A stretch of DNA of 15,950 nt from Rhodospirillales bacterium 47_12_T64 (GCA_002162915.1 MABB01000092.1:6602-22551); one strand, 5' to 3'; positions 1 to 8,821 are shown, numbered from the stretch's first letter. The notes: generated by a model from the sequence alone, not told the origin. Program-made: numbers and translations.

Positions 1-585
1 GATCATCGGGACGTCGCGAATGAAAAGGAATTACTCCGGGAGCTTACAGAACTTTCTGCCGAGATCGAACAGGCTGCCGCTGCGACCAGTTACAGATTTT
101 CCGCTTCAAAGGCCTATCATGAGTTGGTAAAGCAGAGGAATCAAAAGCTTAAGGAAGATTATATGGATGGCTTTCAGAAAATTGAAAGCTTTCTGGATCG
201 GCGTTTAACCCCGGCAATGCGAACCTGCGAAGCCATGGCTGTGCGGCTGGATACCCTTTCCAAAAGGGTCGCAAGGGCCGGGCAATTACTTCGAACGCGC
301 GTTGATATTCAGCTTGAAGAGCAAAACTCGGCCTTGTTGAAGTCGATGGACAGACGGGCGAGAATACAGCTTCGCCTTCAGGAAACTGTGGAGGGTCTGT
401 CTGTTGCGGCCATTAGTTATTACGTCGTCAGCCTTATCTACTATTTTGCCAAAGGAGCAAATGCCGTCGGTTTTGATTTTAAAGCGTCTATTATTACTGC
501 CTTAGCTATTCCTTTTGTTGTTTCTGCATTATGGCTTGGGGTTCGGCGCGTAAGGAAGATTGCTGAAAAAGAGAGTGAGGATTGA
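1..585 (+). CDS. DUF3422 family membrane protein, C-terminal part (5' truncated)
   Basis: The reading frame is open from the first base to the TGA at 583-585, giving 194 residues with no stop, so the gene starts outside the window. The visible part is a charged, coiled-coil-like helix, then the conserved stretch around TLSKRVARAGQLLRTRVDI and LQETVEGLSVAAISYYVVSL. Two hydrophobic segments follow near the C-terminus (about visible residues 132-155 and 163-180), and the tail is basic then acidic. This pattern is what I know of the DUF3422 family (uncharacterised membrane-anchored proteins, COG4949). Family members are about 420 residues long, so roughly the last half is present. The biochemical function is unknown. 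It is separated from coxB by 342 bp and is probably not in the same operon. Confidence 0.85.
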   Translation, partial: DHRDVANEKELLRELTELSAEIEQAAAATSYRFSASKAYHELVKQRNQKLKEDYMDGFQKIESFLDRRLTPAMRTCEAMAVRLDTLSKRVARAGQLLRTRVDIQLEEQNSALLKSMDRRARIQLRLQETVEGLSVAAISYYVVSLIYYFAKGANAVGFDFKASIITALAIPFVVSALWLGVRRVRKIAEKESED

Positions 586-638
586 GGTGAAATATCTTGC
601 CGCTCATGCTTGTCTCTAAGTCTCTACTGAGGACAAAT

Positions 639-659
639 GACCTTGTGCGTCATAAGGTC
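639..659. promoter_or_regulatory. Inverted repeat upstream of coxB, possible operator
   Basis: A perfect 6-bp inverted repeat, GACCTT-N9-AAGGTC, is centred near 649. No T-run follows it, so it is a poor terminator for the upstream DUF3422 gene. Its geometry, two half-sites about 15 bp apart centre to centre, would suit a dimeric regulator. It sits about 50 bp upstream of the start expected from the TATAAA box at 691. No known regulator consensus is recognised. Confidence 0.25.
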
Positions 660-665
660 GCATAA

Positions 666-696
666 TTGCCAAACGGTACTTTAGAACCTGTATAAA
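666..696 (+). promoter_or_regulatory. Possible sigma-70-like promoter for the cox cluster
   Basis: TTGCCA (666-671) and TATAAA (691-696) resemble -35 and -10 boxes, but the 19-bp spacer is longer than ideal. It would start transcription near 703, just ahead of the folded region at 716-798. It is the best candidate seen by eye in 586-927. A promoter closer to coxB cannot be excluded. Confidence 0.25.
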
Positions 697-715
697 TAGT
701 GGCGAAATAAAAAAT

Positions 716-798
716 TGGCGCAGCAAAGCAGGCCTCATACGTACTTCTTGTGTGCATGGGGCTTGTACTCTCAGGTTTCAATAGGGTAGGTTGCGCCA
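716..798 (+). promoter_or_regulatory. Predicted structured RNA element in the coxB leader
   Basis: TGGCGCA (716-722) pairs perfectly with TGCGCCA (792-798). The enclosed bases form a long hairpin: 728-738 pairs with 756-766 (11 bp including three G-U pairs), then one A/C mismatch, then 740-744 pairs with 750-754 around a 5-nt loop. A short second hairpin (767-771 with 783-787) completes a three-way junction. I cannot match it to a riboswitch or tRNA class. The pairing is seen in the sequence. A regulatory role for the oxidase genes is inferred from its position. Confidence 0.35.
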
Positions 799-867
799 GA
801 ATAACTTTGGAGTCCGGCTAATACCAAATTAACTCATTTCGGATATTAGTCTTGGAATCGGGAAAGA

Positions 868-907
868 GACCATGATCTCGATCAATTCGAGTTTCTGGTC
901 GATATAA
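868..907 (+). promoter_or_regulatory. Hairpin and 11-codon upstream ORF just before coxB
   Basis: An ATG at 872 preceded by GGGAAAGAG opens an 11-codon ORF (MISINSSFWSI, stop at 905-907), ending 20 bp before the coxB start. The same bases form a two-tier hairpin: GACCA (868-872) with TGGTC (896-900) and CTCGA (877-881) with TCGAG (887-891). This puts the uORF start codon in the stem. The coxB Shine-Dalgarno (914-918) lies just outside the hairpin. Translation of the uORF is unproven. Confidence 0.25.
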
Positions 908-927
908 AAAAACAGGATGTTGAGTAC

Positions 928-1761
928 ATGACGTTTCTGAAACGGATTGCCTATATTTTTAGCGCTGTTGCGTTGGTCGGTGGATTTGCTGCTGCAGCTC
1001 ACGCTTCTCAGCCAACGGCTTGGGGACTTGGGTTCCAGGACGCTGCTACGCCGGTTATGGAGCAGATTACGCAGTTTCACAATTTACTGCTCTATATCAT
1101 CACGGCAGTTACTCTCCTTGTATTGTTTCTTTTGCTCTATGTGATGTGGCGTTTCTCTGAGAAACGTAATCCAGAACCATCCAAGACGAGTCATAACACG
1201 CTGATCGAGATCATCTGGACAGCTGTTCCTGTCATTATTCTGGTTATCATTGCTATTCCATCTTTCAAGCTGCTCTACGCAGCGGACAGCAATCCCGATA
1301 CCGAAATGACGATTAAAGCAATCGGTAAGCAATGGTACTGGTCATATGAGTACCCTGATTACGGCGACTTCACTTTTGATGCCTACATGAAGACGGAAGA
1401 TGAGTTGGAGCCAGGTGAACCTCGTTTGCTGGCAACAGATAATGCTGTTGTTGTTCCGATTAACACAAAGATCCGTCTTCTTGTTACTGGTGATGATGTC
1501 ATCCATGCTTTTGCAATGCCGGCATTTGGCTTGAAGCTCGATGGTGTTCCCGGTCGTATCAACGAAACTTGGTTTGAAGTAACCAAGGAAGGAACCTACT
1601 ACGGCCAGTGTTCTGAAATCTGCGGTACGGGGCATTCCTATATGCCGATCACGATCAAAGCTGTTTCCAAGGAAGAGTTCACCAAGTGGACTGAATTTGC
1701 CAAGGAAGAATACGCTGCGGTTGAGACGGATCGTTCTGTTCAGTTGGCTCAGCTCAACTGA
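928..1761 (+). CDS. coxB: Cytochrome c oxidase subunit II (CuA subunit)
   Basis: This 277-residue protein is subunit II of an aa3-type cytochrome c oxidase. It takes electrons from cytochrome c at its periplasmic binuclear CuA centre and passes them to subunit I. A signal peptide (about 1-27, cleavage likely after AHA) is followed by two membrane spans (about 50-75 and 91-117) and a periplasmic cupredoxin domain. The aromatic patch QWYW (135-138) used for electron entry is present. All CuA ligands are visible: H193, C228, E230, C232, H236 and M239, within QCSEICGTGHSYM. There is no C-terminal haem c domain, so this is a plain caa-less subunit II. AGGAT lies 9 bp before the ATG. It is the first gene of the cox cluster, 82 bp ahead of coxA. 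The gene is also called ctaC. Confidence 0.97.
   Translation: MTFLKRIAYIFSAVALVGGFAAAAHASQPTAWGLGFQDAATPVMEQITQFHNLLLYIITAVTLLVLFLLLYVMWRFSEKRNPEPSKTSHNTLIEIIWTAVPVIILVIIAIPSFKLLYAADSNPDTEMTIKAIGKQWYWSYEYPDYGDFTFDAYMKTEDELEPGEPRLLATDNAVVVPINTKIRLLVTGDDVIHAFAMPAFGLKLDGVPGRINETWFEVTKEGTYYGQCSEICGTGHSYMPITIKAVSKEEFTKWTEFAKEEYAAVETDRSVQLAQLN
1740..1761 (+). other. Stem-loop at the coxB stop codon
   Basis: TCAGTTG (1740-1746) pairs perfectly with CAACTGA (1755-1761) around an 8-nt loop, and the coxB stop codon lies in the 3' arm. No real T-run follows. It is therefore more likely an mRNA stability or processing element between coxB and coxA than a full terminator. Confidence 0.35.
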
Positions 1762-1840
1762 GACTACTTTATAGAATTTGACGAATAATCGGTTTATGGC
1801 GCCATTTAGAAGCGCTGAAGAAAACGAAATGAGGATATGA

Positions 1841-3448
<1,608 letters not shown>

Positions 3449-3464
3449 CGGTGGTTAGAATTAC

Positions 3465-3491
3465 CCGGCCATTGCATAAGGCAGTGGCCGG
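3465..3491 (+). other. Strong stem-loop between coxA and ctaB
   Basis: CCGGCCATTGC (3465-3475) pairs with GCAGTGGCCGG (3481-3491) over 11 bp with one G-T pair, around the 5-nt loop ATAAG. It begins 16 bp after the coxA stop and ends 8 bp before the ctaB Shine-Dalgarno. The following bases, TATTTATC, make only a weak U-tract. Partial termination, or 3'-end protection of the coxBA message, is plausible. Full termination is unlikely because ctaB follows at once. Confidence 0.5.
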
Positions 3492-3510
3492 TATTTATCA
3501 GGAGTAAATT

Positions 3511-4446
3511 GTGTCCGATACCTCTATCGATAATACAACAAGTGTTGATTCCGCTTCTACCAGCGAGATTGCACAGATTGCTGACTTCTGGGCTTTGATG
3601 AAGCCTGGGGTGATGTATCTTGTTGTGTTCACCGGGTTTTCCGGTTTGATGGTTGCTCCGGGGACAATTCATCCTTTCCTGGGTGCTGTGGCTTTGCTTT
3701 GTATTGCCATTGCATCTGGCGGTGCGGGTGCCATCAATATGTGGTACGACCGTGATATTGACGCCATCATGACACGGACCAAAAGACGTCCGATACCTGC
3801 CGGGCGGATGGCCCCGGACGTTGCCCTGAGCTTTGGCGTAATCCTCAGTATTTTCTCTGCGATGTTGATGGCACTTGCGGTTAACTGGACCGCAGGTTTG
3901 CTTCTGGCTTTGGCCAACGGATTTTATGTCTTTGTTTACACGATGTTTCTCAAACGTCGTACGCCTCAAAATATCGTCATTGGCGGGGCGGCTGGTGCTT
4001 TCCCTCCGATGATTGGTTGGGCGGCGGTTACGGGAACGGTTAGCGTCGAATCAATCGTTCTTTTCCTGATTATCTTTATGTGGACGCCGCCTCATTTCTG
4101 GGCGCTGGCTCTCTATAAAGATGGCGACTATGCCGCGGCTAAAGTGCCGATGTTGCCCGTAGTTGCGGGGCGGAAGAATACAAAGTGGCAGATGCTGGTT
4201 TATACTGTAGCGCTGTTTCCGATTGTCCTGGCGCCAGTTTATTTCAATATTGCCGGAATGTTTTATGGCGCAACCGCCTTGGTTATGAACCTTTATTTCC
4301 TTTACCTGAATGTACGCGTTCTTCGTTCTGATGAAGACCGTCATGCACGGAAAATGTTCTTCTTCTCAATTCTCTATCTGTTTGTTCTGTTTGCTGTACT
4401 CATCATTGACCGGACACCAGGTATACTGAGTTTGATTGGTGGTTAA
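3511..4446 (+). CDS. ctaB: Protohaem IX farnesyltransferase (haem O synthase)
   Basis: CtaB transfers a farnesyl group to protohaem IX to make haem O, the precursor of the haem A used by CoxA. The 311-residue sequence is a multi-span UbiA-family prenyltransferase. Its first Asp-rich motif is N76-x3-D80-x3-D84 (NMWYDRDIDA), followed by the conserved TKRRPIPAGR. The family signatures KRRTPQNIVIGG, WTPPHFWALAL and YKDGDYAAAKVPMLPV are also present. The GTG start is chosen because AGGAG (3500-3504) is 6 bp upstream and the frame begins just after the intergenic stem-loop. The N-terminal 25 or so residues are polar and variable. The next gene begins one base after the stop, implying translational coupling. 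Cox10 is the mitochondrial homologue. Confidence 0.96.
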   Translation: MSDTSIDNTTSVDSASTSEIAQIADFWALMKPGVMYLVVFTGFSGLMVAPGTIHPFLGAVALLCIAIASGGAGAINMWYDRDIDAIMTRTKRRPIPAGRMAPDVALSFGVILSIFSAMLMALAVNWTAGLLLALANGFYVFVYTMFLKRRTPQNIVIGGAAGAFPPMIGWAAVTGTVSVESIVLFLIIFMWTPPHFWALALYKDGDYAAAKVPMLPVVAGRKNTKWQMLVYTVALFPIVLAPVYFNIAGMFYGATALVMNLYFLYLNVRVLRSDEDRHARKMFFFSILYLFVLFAVLIIDRTPGILSLIGG

Positions 4447-4447
4447 A

Positions 4448-4603
4448 ATGGAAGAGAAAAACACAGTGAAATACGATACCGTGGAAAATTCTGAAGAAAT
4501 TCACAAACAAAGAAAACTGCGCAACTGGGCATTCCTGGCTATATTGCTAGGTTTTATTGCTCTCGTTTATACCGTGACCATTGTTAAGATGGGAGCGAAT
4601 TAA
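4448..4603 (+). CDS. 51-residue single-span protein of the cox cluster (CoxF-like)
   Basis: ATG at 4448 to TAA at 4601-4603 encodes 51 residues: a charged N-terminal half (about 1-25, ending KQRKLR), one hydrophobic span (about 27-46, WAFLAILLGFIALVYTVTIV) and a short tail, KMGAN. The positive-inside rule places the N-terminus in the cytoplasm. The gene starts one base after the ctaB stop, and ctaG begins immediately after its own stop. GGTGG lies 5 bp upstream. Many alphaproteobacteria carry such a small protein between ctaB and ctaG, sometimes named CoxF. That name is from memory. Its role is inferred from position: probably oxidase assembly, perhaps with CtaG. It is short enough to be missed by gene callers. 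Confidence 0.85.
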   Translation: MEEKNTVKYDTVENSEEIHKQRKLRNWAFLAILLGFIALVYTVTIVKMGAN

Positions 4604-5212
4604 GTGGCAAATTCTGCAGGCAAAAATACACGTGTCGCCTTGATCCTGGGCGGTCTCGTCTGTGGTATGGTTGGCCTTGCATTTGCGTCTGTGCCGCTTT
4701 ATCGCCTGTTTTGTCAGGTCACGGGCTTCGGGGGAACCACTCAGGTGGCTGAAGCTGGTTCCGAAGAAAGCCTGACGGTTATTGACCGAGATATGACCAT
4801 CCGCTTTGATTCATCTGTTAACGGGAATTTACCCTGGAATTTCAAACCTGCTCAGCGAGCGGTGGACTTGAAGGTCGGTGAAGAAGGCATTGCGTTTTAT
4901 CGTGCAAAGAATACCTCCAAAGATACGATCAAAGGTGTTGCAACATTCAATGTTACACCTCTTAAAGCGGGTCAGTATTTTGTGAAAATAGATTGTTTCT
5001 GTTTTTCGGAGCAAACTCTTTTACCGGGGCAAGAAGTTGACATGCCTGTCACCTTTTATGTTGACCCAGAAATTGAGAATGATCCGAACCTCGGCGACGT
5101 AAAGACAATAACTCTTTCCTATACCTTCTTCCGAGATGACGAAGAAGAGGGGCAGAAAATGAGTGATTTGGGTAACAACGCCGGAAAAGAACCGGTAGTA
5201 GAGATTAATTAA
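4604..5212 (+). CDS. ctaG: Cytochrome c oxidase copper chaperone CtaG (Cox11)
   Basis: CtaG/Cox11 is a membrane-anchored periplasmic protein that inserts copper into the CuB site of subunit I. The 202-residue sequence has an N-terminal membrane anchor (about 11-33), followed by the conserved [15 protein letters not shown] with C37, and then a soluble beta-sandwich domain. The copper-binding CFCF motif is C131 and C133, within the conserved [13 protein letters not shown]. The GTG start abuts the preceding stop codon, with GGGAG about 8 bp upstream, so translation is probably coupled to the small gene before it. The C-terminal tail is acidic and variable. This is the Cox11 family, not the unrelated Bacillus protein that is also called CtaG. 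Confidence 0.96.
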   Translation: MANSAGKNTRVALILGGLVCGMVGLAFASVPLYRLFCQVTGFGGTTQVAEAGSEESLTVIDRDMTIRFDSSVNGNLPWNFKPAQRAVDLKVGEEGIAFYRAKNTSKDTIKGVATFNVTPLKAGQYFVKIDCFCFSEQTLLPGQEVDMPVTFYVDPEIENDPNLGDVKTITLSYTFFRDDEEEGQKMSDLGNNAGKEPVVEIN

Positions 5213-5246
5213 CAAAACGCTTAGCGTCTGGTTAAGGTGGGATATC

Positions 5247-6047
5247 ATGAGTGCAGGGCACGACGAAGTAAAACATCCGTATCATTTGGTAGATCCAAGC
5301 CCATGGCCGCTGTTCACAGCATTTGCCGCAGGGCTTATGTTTACTGGCCTGGTTATGATGATGCACGACTATACAAATTATGTGTTGTATGCAGGTCTTG
5401 TTGCAGTTGTAATTTGCGCCGCTGCTTGGTGGCGTGATGTGGTCAACGAAGCCGTAGTTCGGGATCTTCATACACCTGTTGTTCGCATTGGCTTGCGCTA
5501 TGGGATGGTGCTGTTTATCGCCTCTGAGGTAATGTTCTTTGTGGCATTCTTTTGGGCGTACTTTACAGCGGCTTTCTATCCAAGTGACGTTATCGGTGGT
5601 GTATGGCCGCCTGCAGGTGTCGAGACTTTTGATGCCTTTGATCTTCCGTTCTTGAACACGCTGATCCTGTTGCTGTCTGGTTGTACTGTAACCTGGGCGC
5701 ATCATGCGATCATTAAGAAAGAACAGAAACAGGCTGTAAATGCTCTGATCATTACAGTTGCCCTAGGACTGATCTTCACCAGCTTACAGGCTTTTGAATA
5801 TAGTCACGCTGCATTCGGTTTTACAGACGATATCTATTCTTCTACTTTCTACATGGCGACCGGCTTCCATGGTTTCCACGTGATTATTGGAACAATCTTC
5901 CTGTTTGTTTGCCTGATCCGTACCAAGAAAGGGCACTTCACACCTGAAGCGCATGTTGGTTTCGAGGCTGCTGCCTGGTACTGGCACTTTGTGGATGTTG
6001 TCTGGCTCTTCCTGTTTGTGGCCGTTTACTGGTGGGGTGGCAACTAA
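5247..6047 (+). CDS. ctaE: Cytochrome c oxidase subunit III
   Basis: Subunit III is the third core membrane subunit of the aa3 oxidase. It stabilises the complex against turnover inactivation and supports proton uptake at the D channel. The 266 residues give the usual seven-span pattern. Conserved signatures are [13 protein letters not shown] near the N-terminus, [15 protein letters not shown] with the buried E94, [16 protein letters not shown], and [19 protein letters not shown] near the end. AAGGTGGGA (5234-5242) lies just before the ATG. It follows ctaG by 34 bp, in the usual alphaproteobacterial order. The gene is also called coxC. Confidence 0.97.
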   Translation: MSAGHDEVKHPYHLVDPSPWPLFTAFAAGLMFTGLVMMMHDYTNYVLYAGLVAVVICAAAWWRDVVNEAVVRDLHTPVVRIGLRYGMVLFIASEVMFFVAFFWAYFTAAFYPSDVIGGVWPPAGVETFDAFDLPFLNTLILLLSGCTVTWAHHAIIKKEQKQAVNALIITVALGLIFTSLQAFEYSHAAFGFTDDIYSSTFYMATGFHGFHVIIGTIFLFVCLIRTKKGHFTPEAHVGFEAAAWYWHFVDVVWLFLFVAVYWWGGN

Positions 6048-6056
6048 GCCTCACTA

Positions 6057-6073
6057 TTCAGGGATATCCTGAA
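6057..6073 (+). other. Stem-loop after ctaE
   Basis: TTCAGG (6057-6062) pairs perfectly with CCTGAA (6068-6073) around the 5-nt loop GATAT, nine bases after the ctaE stop. An A-rich stretch follows rather than T, so it is not an intrinsic terminator for the + strand. It probably acts, if at all, as an mRNA stability or processing site. Confidence 0.35.
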
Positions 6074-6095
6074 ATAAAAAATTATGGAGTAGGCC

Positions 6096-6479
6096 GTGCC
6101 TGACGACGAGACCGTTTCAAAAACCTCGCCTGTCAAGGCCGGCCTTCTTTGTAAATGCCCCCGGTGTGGTGAGGGCAGTATATTCAAAAGCTTTCTGATT
6201 ATTGCAGATAAATGTCCTTTCTGTGGATTTGACCTTGCTCATTCAGACAGCGGTGATGGCCCGGCTGTCTTTATTATCTTCATTCTTGGTTTTCTGGTCA
6301 TACCCATTGCAATCTGGTTTGAGGTATCCTTTGAGCCACCTTTGTGGGTTCACGCTTTAATATGGCCCGTACTTATTCTTGGTGGATCTATCGCTTTGCT
6401 CAGGCCCATGAAAGGGCTTATGGTGGCGCTCCAATATCACCATAAAGCAAGCGATTCAGGATCTGTCGATTATGACTAA
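6096..6479 (+). CDS. DUF983 zinc-ribbon membrane protein
   Basis: The 127-residue protein has an N-terminal zinc ribbon with two CPxC pairs (C21/C24 in KCPRCGEG and C40/C43 in KCPFCGFD). The family-typical DSGDGPAVFII follows, then two membrane spans (about 57-75 and 82-102). This layout is characteristic of DUF983. The family is regularly found beside SURF1 and cox genes in alphaproteobacteria but has no established function. A role in oxidase assembly or metal handling is only inferred from location. The GTG start has GGAG (6086-6089) 6 bp upstream. Its 3' end overlaps the SURF1 start by 8 bp, pointing to coupled translation. Confidence 0.9.
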   Translation: MPDDETVSKTSPVKAGLLCKCPRCGEGSIFKSFLIIADKCPFCGFDLAHSDSGDGPAVFIIFILGFLVIPIAIWFEVSFEPPLWVHALIWPVLILGGSIALLRPMKGLMVALQYHHKASDSGSVDYD

Positions 6480-7224
6480 AGGCATTACACGCCAATTTAA
6501 GCCAACATTCTGGCCTACGGTATTTTCCCTAATCGTTATCGTCCTGGCTCTTTGTCTTGGTACATGGCAAATCTTTCGTCAGGAATGGAAAAAAGATCAA
6601 ATCCTCTTGCGCACAGAGCGAGCAACTGCAGCGCCTTTTTCCTTTGTGGAACGATTTCCAGGTGAAGTTGCTGATCCCAAAGCGGATGAGTTTCTTAAGG
6701 TTTGGGTTGAAGGTGAATTTCAACACGATAAAGAACTTTATTTAGGCGCTCGTTCACTTGACCGTCAGTTGGGTTTGCAAGTGGTTACGCCTTTTACCAT
6801 GACGGATGGGCGTGAAATTCTGATTAATCGTGGATTTGTCTTATCAGAGTTCAAAGACCCTTCGATGCGTAAAGAAGCCCAGATCACTGGGCAGGTCAGG
6901 ATCGAAGGTTTATTGAGAGTCGATGGTTGGAAAGGGTACGAGTTTGTTCGCCCGGAAAATGATCCCCAAAAGAACTTTTGGTTTTACGTCGATATTGAAG
7001 CGATGGATAACGCTGTTGATCTAAATAGTGTTGTTCAAAGTGTCTATATGGATGCAGGTCCGGCAGTTAATCCAGGTGGCTATCCTCTTGGTGGTCAGAC
7101 CAGGATAGAACTGGTTAACAATCATATGACTTATATTATTACCTGGTATTCCATGGCATTGATTCTTGCCGTGATCTATTTCATTTTTCATTATCGTCCT
7201 GTCGAAAAGACAGAAGACGAATAG
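6472..7224 (+). CDS. SURF1 family cytochrome oxidase assembly protein
   Basis: SURF1 (Shy1 in yeast) helps insert haem a3 into subunit I. The 250-residue sequence has the standard topology: one span near the N-terminus (about 12-33) with the signature LGTWQ, a periplasmic domain, and a second span near the C-terminus (about 219-240). Other conserved parts are GYPLGGQTRIELVNNHMTYI before the second span and EILINRGFV in the middle of the domain. The length is usual for bacterial SURF1. It is the last gene of the cox cluster. The 75 bp that follow are T-rich at first but contain no clear hairpin, so where the transcript ends is not visible. Confidence 0.95.
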   Translation: MTKGITRQFKPTFWPTVFSLIVIVLALCLGTWQIFRQEWKKDQILLRTERATAAPFSFVERFPGEVADPKADEFLKVWVEGEFQHDKELYLGARSLDRQLGLQVVTPFTMTDGREILINRGFVLSEFKDPSMRKEAQITGQVRIEGLLRVDGWKGYEFVRPENDPQKNFWFYVDIEAMDNAVDLNSVVQSVYMDAGPAVNPGGYPLGGQTRIELVNNHMTYIITWYSMALILAVIYFIFHYRPVEKTEDE

Positions 7225-7299
7225 TCATTTTTTAATTTTCCCTTTATTATCGGCCTGATTATCAGTTCGGTTTTGGGATATCAATTCTGGGATGTAGTG

Positions 7300-8793
7300 A
7301 TGTCATCTTATCTGGCTCTTGAGAAAAAATTCCGTCGTATGAATGCTATTGGTGAAGCGAGTGGCGTGTTGGGCTGGGATATGTCAACGGTGATGCCTTC
7401 CGGCGGGGCTGAAGCCCGGATGGAACAACTTGCGGCCCTGAGTGGGGTTCGCCATGAGATCCTCACCAGTGATGAGATGGAAGACCTCTTTGGTGAAGCT
7501 CTGAATACAAAAGGCGAGTTGGGGAGCTGGCAATTAGCCAATTTACGTGAGATGCAACGAATCTGGCGCCATGCGACGGCTCTGGAAGGCGATTTTGTCG
7601 AAGCTCAAACCAAAGCTGGTAAACGATGTGAAATGATCTGGCGTCAAGCGCGCCCCGATAATGATTTTGCATCGATCCTCCCGTCACTCAAGGAAGTTCT
7701 GAACCTCACGCGTCAAGAAGCGGCTATCAAGGCCGAGCTATTTGAGTGTGATACATACGATGCATTACTGGATCATTTTGAACCCGGCGGAAAATCCATC
7801 AGAATTGATGCGATTTTCGATGATCTCGCTTCGTTCCTGCCCGACTTTACCCAGGCAGTGCTGGAAAAGCAGGCATCTGGAACTGCGGCAGTCATGCCGG
7901 ATGGTCCCTTTGCTTTAGGCGCCCAGGAAAAGCTTGGCCGGGAAATGATCAAGGCAGTTGGTTTTGATTTCAACCATGGACGTCTGGATGTCAGCTTGCA
8001 CCCCTTCTGTGGGGGAGTGCCAGATGATGTTCGCATAACAACCCGCTATGATGAAGCCGATTTCATGACATCCCTTATGGGTGTTCTTCATGAAACAGGC
8101 CATGCCATGTATGAGCGCAACCTACCAAAGGATTGGCGATTACAACCGGTTGGCTCTGCCCGGGGCATGACCATGCACGAGAGCCAGTCGTTGATTATTG
8201 AAATGCAAGCCAGCCGAAGCGAAGAGTTCATCTCCTTCATTGCTGATAAGGCAAAGGCAGCTTTTAATGGTGAGGGCTCTGCTTGGTCTTCAGACAACAT
8301 GCAGCGGATTTATAACAAAGTTAAACCTGACTTCATTCGTGTGGATGCGGATGAAGTCACATATCCAGCTCATGTCATCTTAAGGTACCGACTTGAAAAG
8401 GAACTGATCAAGGGGACCATGGAGCTTGAAGATCTTCCCGTGGCCTGGGGGGATGGTCTGGAGAAGCTGCTCGGAATTCGTCCACCAAACGATACTTTGG
8501 GCTGTTTGCAGGATATTCACTGGTACGATGGGGCGTGGGGATATTTCCCGACCTATACTTTAGGAGCAATGTCAGCCGCCCAATTATTCGGGGCGGCAAA
8601 AACGGCTGTTCCAGAAATACCGGAAGCTCTTGGGCGTGGAGATTTCGCGCCGCTAATGGGATGGCTTAACGAAAATGTTCATGCCTGGGGATCATTCCTC
8701 TCCACGGATGAACTCCTTACCAGAGTGACAGGGCACCCTCTTGACCCGCAAGTGTTCAGGGCGCATTTGAAAGCACGTTATTTGGATTCTTAA
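7300..8793 (+). CDS. M32 family metallocarboxypeptidase (Taq carboxypeptidase type)
   Basis: This is a cytoplasmic zinc carboxypeptidase of peptidase family M32, which removes C-terminal residues from peptides. The 497-residue protein shows the zinc motif HETGH (H264, E265, H268) and the downstream HESQS, whose E294 is the likely third ligand. Family segments VLGWDMSTVMP near the start, IRVDADEVTYPAHVILRY and GYFPTYTLGAMSAAQLF are all present, and the length matches the family. I chose the ATG at 7300 because homologues begin close to the SSYLALEKKFRRM segment. A TTG at 7273 would add nine residues but has no ribosome-binding site. There is no signal peptide. It lies between SURF1 and thrC without an obvious functional link to either. 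Confidence 0.95.
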   Translation: MSSYLALEKKFRRMNAIGEASGVLGWDMSTVMPSGGAEARMEQLAALSGVRHEILTSDEMEDLFGEALNTKGELGSWQLANLREMQRIWRHATALEGDFVEAQTKAGKRCEMIWRQARPDNDFASILPSLKEVLNLTRQEAAIKAELFECDTYDALLDHFEPGGKSIRIDAIFDDLASFLPDFTQAVLEKQASGTAAVMPDGPFALGAQEKLGREMIKAVGFDFNHGRLDVSLHPFCGGVPDDVRITTRYDEADFMTSLMGVLHETGHAMYERNLPKDWRLQPVGSARGMTMHESQSLIIEMQASRSEEFISFIADKAKAAFNGEGSAWSSDNMQRIYNKVKPDFIRVDADEVTYPAHVILRYRLEKELIKGTMELEDLPVAWGDGLEKLLGIRPPNDTLGCLQDIHWYDGAWGYFPTYTLGAMSAAQLFGAAKTAVPEIPEALGRGDFAPLMGWLNENVHAWGSFLSTDELLTRVTGHPLDPQVFRAHLKARYLDS

Positions 8794-8821
8794 GAGAGTC
8801 TTTTGTTCTACTCAGTATCTT

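Noticed and set aside
716..798. tRNA-like geometry: 7-bp closing stem and 83-nt length
   Set aside because: No T-arm can be formed in the expected 17 bases before the 3' strand, no D-arm GG or anticodon arm fits, and no CCA follows. It is kept only as a structured leader candidate.
829..1080. 83-residue minus-strand frame overlapping the coxB leader and start
   Set aside because: No ribosome-binding site or recognisable domain. It is explained as the antisense of coxB coding sequence.
1796..1805. ATGGCGCCAT perfect 10-bp palindrome between coxB and coxA
   Set aside because: It cannot form a hairpin with a usable loop, is short, and sits inside an operon where an operator is not expected.
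5217..5227. ACGC-TTA-GCGT repeat between ctaG and ctaE
   Set aside because: A 4-bp stem with a 3-nt loop is too weak to count with the hairpins that follow the subunit genes.
7255..7265. CTGAT-T-ATCAG inverted repeat after SURF1
   Set aside because: Arms of 5 bp with a 1-base centre are common by chance, and it has no T-run to act as a terminator.
7273..7299. TTG start adding nine residues to the M32 carboxypeptidase
   Set aside because: No ribosome-binding site precedes it and family members begin near the ATG at 7300.
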